This document shows, in pieces, positions 1-6,981 of a stretch of DNA of 9,544 nucleotides. The stretch covers positions 1 to 9,544 of the forward strand of contig RGEP01000053.1 in the NCBI GenBank assembly GCA_009918225.1, in the 5' to 3' direction. The notes beneath the pieces were generated by a model. That model saw only the letters and a list, made by a program, of their open reading frames with translations. It ran no database searches and had not been told where the DNA came from. The DNA is from Betaproteobacteria bacterium. Lineage in GTDB: Bacteria > Pseudomonadota > Gammaproteobacteria > Burkholderiales > Burkholderiaceae_C. Position numbers and translations under genes: made by a program. Position 1 is the stretch's first letter. The number at the start of each line of letters is the position of its first letter.

Positions 1-1330
1 CTTCGTGTTGAGGTAACCGTCGAAGGTTTCGCTGCCGCCTTCGCTGCCCATGCCGCTGTCGTTGATGCCACCAAAGGGCGTTTCGGCCAGGGCCAGTCCC
101 AGGTGGTTCACGCTGACCATGCCCGCGGCCAAGCCGGTGCTCAGCTCATGGGCGTTGTGGTTGGAGCGGGTAAAGACATACGAGGCCAAGCCGTAGGGCA
201 GGGCATTGGCGCGCTGCAGCGCTTCATCGATGGTCTTGAAGCGAATCATGCCGGCCACCGGACCAAAGGGCTCTTCATGCAGCAGCCGCGCGTTGTCGGG
301 CAGGTCGGCCACCACGGTGGGCGCGAAGAAATTGCCCACCCCCGGGATGGGCGCACCCCCCACCAAGATGCTGGCGCCACGCTCGCGCGCGTCGTCGATG
401 AAGCCGGCCACGGCGCCGACCCGGCGGGCCTGGGCCAGCGGGCCCATTTGCGTGCCATCGGCCAAGCCGTCGCCCACCTTCAAGCTGCCCCGCGTTGCGG
501 AACTTGTAGCCCACCATCAGGGCCACGGCGGCGTCCACATCGGCGTCGTCGCACACGATCACTGGCGCATGCCCGCCGAGCTCCATGGTGCTGCGCTTCA
601 TCAGCGAAGAGGCCTTGGCGGCCAGCATCTTGCCCACGGCGGTGGAGCCGGTGAAGGTGATCTTGCGCACCACCGGGCTTTCGATCAGGTGCGTGGACAC
701 CTCCGACGGCACGCCCCACACCACATTGAGCACGCCCTTGGGCAGCCCCGCGTCATGGAACAACTGGGCAATGGCCTGCACCGCGCTGGGCGCGTCTTCG
801 GGTCCCTTGAGAATCACGCTGCAGCCCGCACCCACAGCCGCAGCCACCTTGCGAATGGCCTGGTTGAAGGGGAAGTTCCAGGGCGAGAAGGCGGCCACCA
901 CGCCCACCGGCTCGCGCAGCACGGTTTGCCGAACGGCGGGATTGCGCGCCGGGATCACACGGCCATAGATGCGGCGGCACTCTTCGGCATGCCACTCGGC
1001 ATGCTCGGAACAGAACATCACCTCGCCCACGCTTTCGGCCAGCGGCTTGCCCTGGTCAAGCGTGATGCCGCGGCCAATGTCTTGTGCACGGGCCCGGGCC
1101 AGTTCGCCGACTTTGCGCAGCACCTGGCTGCGCTCGATGGGTGAACTCTTCTTCCAGGATTCAAAAGCGCGCGCGGCTGCGGCCAGGGCGCGGTCCAGGT
1201 CTTGCGGCGTGGCGTGCGGCAACTGGGCAATGACCTGGCCGGTTGCCGGGTTCAGGATGTCTTGGGTAGGGCGTCCACCGCCTTGGATGAATTCACCGTC
1301 GATGTACAGGCTCAGCTGGGGATAGGTCAC
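1..1330 (-). pseudogene. NAD(P)-dependent aldehyde dehydrogenase (succinate-semialdehyde dehydrogenase-like), internal deletion, runs off left edge
   Basis: This gene would oxidise an aldehyde, probably a semialdehyde, to the carboxylate using NAD(P)+ in the cytoplasm. The GTG start at 1330-1328 is chosen because AAGGA lies 8 nt upstream (1343-1339) and the protein then begins VTYPQLSLYIDGEFIQGG, a normal family N-terminus. The first 282 residues (to 485) carry PWNFPF (Asn152), the cofactor-binding Lys175 in an unusual LKGPEDAP context, FTGSTAVGK at about 226-234, and the general base Glu250 in MELGGHAP. After NAGQ the frame breaks. The C-terminal half resumes one base out of register at about 483 with LKVGDGLADGTQMGPLAQ, then EEPFGPV and ETPFGGINDSGMGSEGG, and stays open to base 1. 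About 30 residues normally present between these points are missing, including the catalytic Cys that follows NAGQ. Only a handful of C-terminal residues should lie beyond the window. It sits 32 bp downstream of the broken ADH. Family assignment is firm; the substrate is not known. Confidence 0.9.
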
Positions 1331-1362
1331 AGATTCAGTCCTTGCTCGAACAAAAAAACGGT

Positions 1363-2383
1363 TTACGGTATCAGAACGGTGCGGCCCACCACACGGCCGT
1401 GGTGCAGGTCTTCCATCGCCGCGTTGGCCTGTGCCAGCGGCCGGCGGGTCACGGGGATGGGCGCCATGCCGCTGCGCCGAGCCAGGGCCACGAGTTCCTG
1501 CAACTCGGTGAGCGTGCCCACGTAACTGCCTTGCAGCGTGAGCGGCCGCATGGGAATCACCGGCAGCGCCAGGTTGAGGTCGCCCCCCATCAGGCCGCAA
1601 ATCACGGTGTGCCCGCCGCGGGCGCTGCAGGCCATGGCCAGGCTCACCGTGGGTGTGGCACCCACCAGGTCGAGCACCGCACGTGGCGCGTGCGTCCACG
1701 GCCAGCAGGGCGCCAGCGGCCAGGGCGGCTTCGCGCTTCAAAGGGTCCAGGTCGACCACGATGGCCCCTTTGCCACCCAAGGCCTTGAGCACTTCAATGG
1801 CCATCAGGCCCAGGCCGCCCGCACCGATGATCACCACCGGGTCGGTGTGGATGCGATCTCCGAACTTCTTCAAGGCGCTGTAGGTGGTCACGCCGGCGCA
1901 GGCCAAGGGCGCGGCTTGCGCGGGGTCCAGGCCTTCAATGTCCACCAGGTAGCGCGGGTGCGGCACCACCACATACTCGGCAAAGCCGCCCGGCCGGGCC
2001 ACGCCCAGCGCCTGCGGCTTGATGCAGATGTTTTCTTCGCCGCGCTTGCAGGCCGCGCACTCGCCACAACCGATCCAGGGGTGCACCAAGGCGACACGGC
2101 CCAAGCGTGCTGCTTCCCCCAGGGCGGCTGCGGCGGGGCCCGCCCCCACCACCTCGCCGACGATCTCATGGCTGAGGGTCAGCGGAGGCTTGATCCCACG
2201 TTCGGCCAGCGTCAGCTTCTTGCCGCCCCCCAGGTCGTAGTGGCCTTCCCACAGGTGCAGGTCGGTGTGGCACACACCGGCGGCCTGCACCTTGATCAGC
2301 ACTTCGGTGCCCGTGGGCTCGGGGATGGGCTTGTCTACCAGTTCCAGGGGCTGTCCATGGTGAAGCACGCAGTAGCAACGCAT
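1363..2383 (-). pseudogene. Zinc-dependent alcohol dehydrogenase (ADH1), broken by an internal frameshifting deletion
   Basis: This is a medium-chain zinc alcohol dehydrogenase that would interconvert an alcohol and an aldehyde with NAD(P)+. The ATG at 2383-2381 is preceded by AAGGA six bases upstream. Catalytic-zinc ligands are Cys38 (GVCHTD), His72-Glu73 (SHE, with Ser where Gly is usual) and Cys162. The structural-zinc cysteines are 106, 109, 112 and 120 (CGECAACKRGEENIC). The Rossmann motif GAGGLGL lies at about 187-193. The frame is good to about residue 233 (VDARA, near 1685). The family sequence then resumes in another frame at about 1683 (RAVLDLVGATPTVS) and runs to the TAA at 1363-1365. 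Compared with the intact paralogue at 3931-4983, about 11-14 residues between the cofactor-domain strands are missing. As it stands the enzyme would be truncated in the Rossmann fold. It follows phaC by 81 bp with no visible terminator and precedes the ALDH by 32 bp, suggesting one transcript and an alcohol-to-acid relay. Confidence 0.9.
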
Positions 2384-2464
2384 TCAGGTTCCTTGCTGAA
2401 GATGAAAGGGAGGTTGAGGGCAGGGGCCAGCTGGAGGCAGCGCTTGAAGCAATCAGGCGGCGGT

Positions 2465-3541
2465 TTAGACCGAACGTGGCGCCAGCCAGTCGTTCAAGGC
2501 CGGCCACATGCGCAGCTCGGCACCGCGACCGGCCACCAAGCCCACATGTCCGCCCTTGAGAATCAGTTCTTGTTTGTCGGTGCTGCCCACGCGCTGCACC
2601 AGGTCGCGCGAGGAGGCGTAGGGGGTGATGTGGTCTTCCTGCGCCAACAGGTGCAGGAAGGGCACGCGGATGGCCGAGAGTTGCGCACGCTTGCCGCCCA
2701 CCGTCCAGCCTTGCTGCACCAGTTGGTTGCCGCGAAGGAAGTCGCGCACCATTTGCCGGAACACGCCGCCGGGGAAGGGGATGTTGTCGGTCTCCCATTT
2801 GCCCATGCGCAGGTTGCTGCGCACCACCTCGGTGTGCTCGGCGTGGTTGAGCAGGTTGGCCGCGCCGGCCAGCTTGCCGAAGGGGCGCAGCGCGCGCAGG
2901 GCGTTTTGAACCCATTCGGCGGGCACGTTGCCGTGTTCAGCCAACAGGGCTTCTTCGTCAAAGTCCGGCCCCATCCACGCCTTGAGCGACTCCAGGCCAT
3001 CGGCATTGACCGGCGTGGCCATGCACACCAGGTTCTTGAGCATGGGCGCGCCCAGGCTGGCCCACAAGACAGCGAGCAGGCCCCCGATGCAGTAACCGAT
3101 CACCGACAGTTGAGATTGCCCGCTGTGCTGCAGCACCTGTTGCACGCAGGCCGGCAGCCGGTCTTGCACATGGTCTTCCAGGGTCAGGTGGCGGTGTTCA
3201 CGGCGCGGCCGGCCCCACTCGATCATGTAGACGTCAAAGCCCTGGCGCACCAGGTACTCCACCATGCTTTGGCCAGGCACCAGGTCCAGGATGTAGGGTT
3301 GGTTGACCAGGGAGGTCACGATCAACACCGGCACGCGGTACACGCTGTCGCACTGCGGCCGGAAGTGGTGCAGCTTGAGTGTGCCCCGGGCATAGATCGT
3401 GTCTTTGGGCGTGGCGCCCATGGGCCCGGTCAGCTGCGCAAAGTCGGTGGCCGGCAGCCCCATGCGTTCCAGCGTGCGCTGCACGGGGTTGAGCAGCCGT
3501 ACACCCGCGGCGGGCTGGGGGCTGTGGGCCGGCTGGCTCAT
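2465..3541 (-). CDS. phaC: Class III-type poly(3-hydroxyalkanoate) synthase, catalytic subunit
   Basis: The enzyme polymerises hydroxyacyl-CoA into PHA at the granule surface. The protein is 358 residues, the size of class III (short, two-subunit) synthases and well below the roughly 560-600 residues of class I and II. The fold is alpha/beta hydrolase. The lipase-like box reads GYCIGG with nucleophile Cys151. The catalytic Asp is Asp303 in QEDHITP and the catalytic His is His332 in GGHVGL. These fall almost exactly where the Allochromatium class III triad lies (about 149/302/331). Other family marks are VNQPYILDLVPGQS at 79-92 and MIEWGRP at 106-112. The ATG at 3541-3539 overlaps the TGA of the upstream PhaE-like gene as ATGA, implying translational coupling. 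The frame stays open upstream of this ATG, but that part is only the shadow of the upstream gene, so the longer start is rejected. The gene appears intact. Substrate chain length cannot be told from sequence. Confidence 0.93.
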   Translation of the reverse strand: MSQPAHSPQPAAGVRLLNPVQRTLERMGLPATDFAQLTGPMGATPKDTIYARGTLKLHHFRPQCDSVYRVPVLIVTSLVNQPYILDLVPGQSMVEYLVRQGFDVYMIEWGRPRREHRHLTLEDHVQDRLPACVQQVLQHSGQSQLSVIGYCIGGLLAVLWASLGAPMLKNLVCMATPVNADGLESLKAWMGPDFDEEALLAEHGNVPAEWVQNALRALRPFGKLAGAANLLNHAEHTEVVRSNLRMGKWETDNIPFPGGVFRQMVRDFLRGNQLVQQGWTVGGKRAQLSAIRVPFLHLLAQEDHITPYASSRDLVQRVGSTDKQELILKGGHVGLVAGRGAELRMWPALNDWLAPRSV

Positions 3542-3920
3542 CCCACGGCCTTGGCTGGCTTGCGGTTGCGTGCTGGCGCTGCAGGGCTCACGCGTGCCGT
3601 GCTGGGCTGCTGCGCCAGGGCCAGCGCCAGTTGCGACACGGCGGCCGCCAACTGTGCCAGCCCGTCTTCCAGGCGACCCATGCGCTCGTCCAGGGCTTCG
3701 ATGTCGCTGCGCGAAGGCAGGTTGGCCGCCGCCAGTGAGGCCTGCGCCCACTCCGAGAGCTGGCGGTGGGCCAGCTGCATTTCGCTGAGCTGTCGGTTCA
3801 GCGAGTCGCCCACCCGCTCGTCCTTGAGCAGCTGCGATGTGGGGGCTGTTGTGGCGGTGGTGGCGGTTGATGCTGGTCGGCCGTGCCGCTGGCCTCACCC
3901 CGGGCGCGTGTCTTGCTCAA
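3538..3920 (-). pseudogene. phaE: Small PhaE-like PHA synthase subunit, one-base frameshift in a C5 run
   Basis: This is probably the accessory subunit of the adjacent class III synthase. The likely start is TTG at 3920-3918. A strong Shine-Dalgarno, TGAGGAG, overlaps the stop of the upstream ADH and lies 6 nt before it. The first about 27 residues are polar and proline rich (QPPPPPQQPP). Then the frame breaks at a run of five C on the coding strand (plus 3841-3845). Adding one C restores a continuous 127-residue protein: QLLKDERVGDSLNRQLSEMQ, then a helical stretch, then LPSRSDIEALDERMGRLEDG, ending in an Ala/Lys-rich tail. The LPSRSDIEALDERM-type segment resembles the C-terminal helix of PhaE and phasin-like proteins. 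Class III PhaE is usually about 350 residues, so this is a short version. The downstream frame alone has no ATG, only a GTG at 3813, so a gene caller would report a 91-residue fragment. The frameshift may be a sequencing error. Confidence 0.72.
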
Positions 3921-3935
3921 GCGGTTCTCCTCAGG
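3918..3935 (-). promoter_or_regulatory. Ribosome binding site overlapping the ADH2 stop, sets the TTG start of the PhaE-like gene
   Basis: On the minus strand the ADH2 stop TGA (3933-3931) runs directly into GGAG, followed by AACCGC and TTG (3920-3918). This near-ideal spacing supports the rare TTG start, since no ATG lies in the PhaE frame. It also indicates coupled translation of ADH2 and the PhaE-like protein. Confidence 0.6.
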
Positions 3936-4983
3936 CCTTCAAGATGGTGCGGCCGCGGATGCGACCGGCCCGCAAGTCTTCGAGCGCTTGCGTGGCGCTG
4001 GCCAAGGGCTGCGTGCCCAGGGGCAGGTCGGGCAAGGCGCCGGTCTTGGCGATGTTCATCAACTCCTGCATTTCCTGCAGGCTGCCCACATAGGAGCCGG
4101 TCACGCTGACCGCCTTCATCGACACCATGGCGGGCACGATGGGGGTGGAGCCGCCGAACAAGCCCACGCAGATCAGCTTGCCCGCTTTGCGCAGCGCCCC
4201 AAAGCCGAAGTTGAAGCTGGATGCGGCGCCCACGAAGTCCACCGCAGCGGCCACGCCACCGGTTGCCTTGAGCAGGGCCTTGAGCGCGCCTTCTGCGCTG
4301 GGGTCGATCAATTCACCCGCGCCCGCTTCGCGTGCGATGTCCCACTTGCTGTGGTCCAACTCCACCACGATGGGAGCCACACCGAACATCTGGCGGGCCA
4401 GGCGGATGCCCGACAGGCCCACGCCGCCGGCGCCGATGATGAGCAGCGGGTCTTTCGGTCCGAGGGTGCCCACCTTCTTGAGGGCGCTGTAAGCGGTCAG
4501 GCCCGAGCACGCGTAGGTGCAGGCTTGTTCTTCGGCCAGGCTGCCGTAGTCGAGCAGGTACTTGGCATGGGGCACCACGGTGTGCGTGGCAAAGCCGCCG
4601 TCGCGGTGGATGCCCAGGGCGCGTGGGCTGTTGCACAGGTGCTCGCTGCCCGCCGCACACAAGCTGCATTCACCGCAACCGATCCAGGGGAAGACCACGC
4701 GACGGTCGCCGACCTTCACGCCCACCGCGTCGGGGCCCACGGCCACCACCGTACCGGCGATCTCATGGCCCAGGGTCCGCGGCGGCTTGACGGTGCGGGT
4801 CATGTCCAGCTTCACCTCGTTGCCAAGGTCAAAGTAACCATCGTGCAGGTGCACGTCGCTGTGGCACACGCCGCAGCTGCCCACGCGCACCACCACTTCG
4901 GTGCCTTGGGGGGTGGGAATGTCGCGCAACACCTGCGCTAAAGGACGGCCGAACGATTCGACCTGGTAGCTGGTCATGGACAT
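3931..4983 (-). CDS. Zinc-dependent alcohol dehydrogenase (ADH2), intact
   Basis: A complete 350-residue medium-chain zinc alcohol dehydrogenase, acting in the cytoplasm on an alcohol/aldehyde pair with NAD(P)(H). Catalytic-zinc ligands are Cys40 (GVCHSD), His73-Glu74 (GHE) and Cys159. Structural-zinc cysteines are 103, 106, 109 and 117 (CGECSLCAAGSEHLC). The nucleotide-binding motif GAGGVGL is at about 184-190, and the C-terminus is AGRIRGRTILKA. The ATG at 4983-4981 has AGGAG 8 nt upstream; a second in-frame ATG two codons later (MTSYQ) is a possible alternative. It starts 45 bp after the PnbB-like gene and is followed immediately by the PhaE-like gene. It is clearly paralogous to the broken ADH at 1363-2383: both share the HPWIG/FPWIG-CGEC block, TTYSALKK/TAYSALKK and the GSYVG segment. 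The substrate is unknown. Position beside PHA synthase genes makes a hydroxyacid or diol precursor possible, but that is inference. Confidence 0.93.
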   Translation of the reverse strand: MSMTSYQVESFGRPLAQVLRDIPTPQGTEVVVRVGSCGVCHSDVHLHDGYFDLGNEVKLDMTRTVKPPRTLGHEIAGTVVAVGPDAVGVKVGDRRVVFPWIGCGECSLCAAGSEHLCNSPRALGIHRDGGFATHTVVPHAKYLLDYGSLAEEQACTYACSGLTAYSALKKVGTLGPKDPLLIIGAGGVGLSGIRLARQMFGVAPIVVELDHSKWDIAREAGAGELIDPSAEGALKALLKATGGVAAAVDFVGAASSFNFGFGALRKAGKLICVGLFGGSTPIVPAMVSMKAVSVTGSYVGSLQEMQELMNIAKTGALPDLPLGTQPLASATQALEDLRAGRIRGRTILKA

Positions 4984-5028
4984 GGTGGGGTCTCCTGGTT
5001 TTGTTTTCTCTTTTGGTGCGGTGATGGA

Positions 5029-5340
5029 TCAGCCGCTGAATTCGATGGCGCCGTCGGGCAGCAGGTACAGCACCAAGGCACGGCCGTTGCGGACCGTGGG
5101 GCGGTGGGCGGTGCCCGGCGGACACACCAACCACCCGGCGCCGTGGTGGTCGAAGGTGGCCCCGTCGTCCAAAGGCATGATCAGGTCGATTTCGCCGTGG
5201 GGATGGCGGTGGTGGGGGCCTGCAATATCGTGCATATCCACGACATCGACCGAGAAGCCATGGAGCTCATCGCTGGGCTTGAAGGGTCGGCTGAAGCGGA
5301 TGCCGTGCCGGTACACACCGCTGGACCGCCCCTTGTGGGA
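5029..5340 (-). pseudogene. C-terminal part of a 4-hydroxylaminobenzoate lyase-like cupin (PnbB/DUF4863 family), N-terminus lost
   Basis: About 103 residues remain, ending at the TGA at 5029-5031. The recognisable part runs from GIRFSRPFKPSDELHGFSVD through a cupin-like metal site GPHHRHPHGEIDLI, then GWLVCPPGTAHRPTV, and ends LVLYLLPDGAIEFSG. The His, His, Glu and later His are the expected metal ligands. These features match the DUF4863 family, whose characterised member PnbB converts 4-hydroxylaminobenzoate to protocatechuate and ammonium. Family members are about 160 residues, so roughly 60 N-terminal residues are missing. No family-like sequence or start lies beyond about 5340, where a plus-strand permease begins mid-protein. 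The frame does extend further to 5556, but that is only the permease read backwards. The first 45 bp downstream lead into ADH2, so they were probably co-transcribed. The family call comes from memory of motifs. Whether this member is a true lyase is uncertain. Confidence 0.72.
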
Positions 5341-6151
5341 GGGGGTTGAGCGCTTGGTGTACTTCGTGCTGTTCCCGGTCCTGCTGTTCACCGCCATTGC
5401 CCGAAGCCCGCTGAACCTCGCCAGCGATCTGCCCCTGATGGGTGCGGGCTTGTGTGTCACCCTCATGGGGGCAGCCCTGGCCCTGGCCCTGGGAATGTGG
5501 CCAGGCGTGTCTGCCGCGCACCACGCTGGCGGCGCGCAGGTGGCCTTTCGCTTCAACTCTTACGTCGCCCTGGCCCTGGCCGATCGCCTGGGCGGGGCTG
5601 CGGGCGTGGCGTCCATGGCGCTGATCATTGCCGTGACCGTGCCCGTGGCCAATGTGGCAGCGGTGTGGCCGATGGCACGCCATGGTGGCCAAGGGCTCTT
5701 GAAGGAGCTGTTGCGCAACCCGCTGATTCTGGCCACCGTCTCGGGTCTGCTGGCCAATGCCTTGGGTGTGAAGCTGCCGGATGTGCTGCAGGTTACCGGA
5801 CAGCGCATGGGCGCGGCAGCCCTGGCCCTGGGCCTGATGGCTGTGGGGGCAGGCCTGCGTCTGGGCGCCTTGGGCGACGCACCCCGCTTGGCGGCTGCGC
5901 TGCTGTCCATTCGGCACGCGCTGCTGCCAGCCTTCACCCTGTTTGTTCTGATCGCCTGGCTGCCCCTTCCGCCGGCCCAACAAGCGGTGTTGATGGCCTT
6001 TGCCGCCATGCCCACGGCCAGCAGCGCCTATGTGTTGGCGGTGCGCATGGGCGCGCAGGCACCCTATGTGGCCGGCCTTGTGACCGTGTCCACAGGGCTG
6101 GCGATGGTGGGGATGCCGGTGTGGCTGATGGCGCTGCGCGCGCTGGCTTAA
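5336..6151 (+). pseudogene. AEC-family (auxin efflux carrier-type) permease, N-terminus lost
   Basis: The plus-strand frame from about 5336 to the TAA at 6149-6151 encodes about 270 very hydrophobic residues. It opens mid-helix with VERLVYFVLFPVLLFTAIAR, which matches the second segment of AEC/Mem_trans transporters. It contains AFRFNSYVALALA, NPLILATVSGLLANALGVKL, MAVGAGLRLG and MAFAAMPTASSAYVLAVRMG, the last being a characteristic late motif of this family. Full-length members are about 310 residues, so about 40-45 residues with the first membrane helix are missing. Upstream the frame stays open to 4976, but that part is antisense to the cupin and ADH2 region and is not permease. Members export or exchange small carboxylates such as malate or malonate; the substrate here is unknown. 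The gene is convergent with the dioxygenase and the two stops share a TTAA. Without a start or promoter it is presumably not expressed. Confidence 0.82.
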
Positions 6152-6981
6152 GCCGCCTGGGGGTTCAGCACGAAGTCGAACTCCAGCAAGTAGCTCCCGT
6201 CGTCTTGTTGGCGCCAATCGCAGACCAGCGAAGGCCGCACACCGAAGACGGCGTCGGAATCCAGGTACGCGCTGTCAGCCCGAAACACATGGGTGATGAG
6301 GGTCTCGTAGCCGGGGGCCTGAACCATGAAGTGCAGGTGCGCGGGCCGCCACGGGTGGCGCGCGGTGGCCTTGAGCATTTGGCCCACGGGACCGTCGTGT
6401 GGGATGGCGTAGGGCACGGCCACGATGGATCGGAAGTCAAAGCGCCCGTGTTCATCGGCTTGAACCACGGCGCGCGCCTGGGCGTGGCCCAGGTCCGGGC
6501 GCTGCACGTCATAGAGCCCTTCCTCATCAGACTGCCACACATCCAACAGTGCGCCGGCGATGGGCTCGCCTTTGAGGCCCAGGACGCGCCCACGGACCAG
6601 GCAGGGCGTGCCCCTGGCGCCTTGGGCCACATCGCCGCCCCGCTCCACCTGCGGCGCGCCGTCCACATGAAAGGGCCCGAAGACGGTGGCCTCGGTGCAC
6701 CCGGCGGGTTTGTTCTGGTTCAAGGCCACGGTCAGCATCGACAGGCCCAAGGTGTCAGACAGCAGGATGAACTCTTGGCGCTTGTCGTCGGTGATGTGGC
6801 CACAGCGGGTGAGGAAATCGATGCCGGCAAACCATTCGGCTTCGGTGAGCTTGACCTCCTGCGCGAACGCATGCAGGTGCCGCACCAGGCTGACCATGAT
6901 CTCGCGCAAACGCGGGTCGGGGGTGTCGGCAAAACTCTGGATGACCGATTGGGTGATGTCCTCAGGCTTGAGTGCGCGCAT
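6148..6981 (-). CDS. Intradiol ring-cleavage dioxygenase, hydroxyquinol/catechol 1,2-dioxygenase type
   Basis: A complete 277-residue non-haem Fe(III) intradiol dioxygenase, which would cleave an ortho-dihydroxylated ring to a muconate or maleylacetate. The N-terminal helical domain (about 1-95) is that of catechol 1,2-dioxygenases. The catalytic beta domain follows, starting with ATVFGPFHVDGAP at about 98-110. Iron ligands are Tyr157 (EEGLYDVQ), Tyr191 (VPYAIPHDGPVG), His215 and His217 (RPAHLHF). The run YETLITHVFRADSAYLDSDAVFG is close to that of hydroxyquinol 1,2-dioxygenases, which makes hydroxyquinol (giving maleylacetate) the preferred guess over catechol. The ATG at 6981-6979 has GAGGA 8 nt upstream. 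No maleylacetate reductase or muconate-cycle gene is in view. It ends head-on against the permease and begins 180 bp from the substrate-binding protein, so it may have its own promoter in that gap. Confidence 0.92.
   Translation of the reverse strand: MRALKPEDITQSVIQSFADTPDPRLREIMVSLVRHLHAFAQEVKLTEAEWFAGIDFLTRCGHITDDKRQEFILLSDTLGLSMLTVALNQNKPAGCTEATVFGPFHVDGAPQVERGGDVAQGARGTPCLVRGRVLGLKGEPIAGALLDVWQSDEEGLYDVQRPDLGHAQARAVVQADEHGRFDFRSIVAVPYAIPHDGPVGQMLKATARHPWRPAHLHFMVQAPGYETLITHVFRADSAYLDSDAVFGVRPSLVCDWRQQDDGSYLLEFDFVLNPQAA

Noticed and set aside
2465..3898. Longer start for PhaC (477 residues)
   Set aside because: The extra 119 residues are the PhaE-like gene read in another frame. The ATG at 3541 overlapping the PhaE stop gives the class III length and normal triad positions.
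1538..4093. Plus-strand open frame of 851 codons
   Set aside because: It is antisense to ADH1, PhaC, PhaE and part of ADH2, which have full family motifs. Its translation is His/Gln/Gly rich with no recognisable domain, as expected for a shadow in high-GC DNA.
3883..4941. Plus-strand 352-codon frame over ADH2
   Set aside because: It mirrors the intact ADH2 gene and consists of Ala/His/Gly/Gln-rich sequence without motifs.
4976..5335. N-terminal extension of the permease frame
   Set aside because: The frame is open from an ATG at 4976, but the residues are antisense to the cupin gene and are not membrane-like. The permease homology begins only at about 5336.
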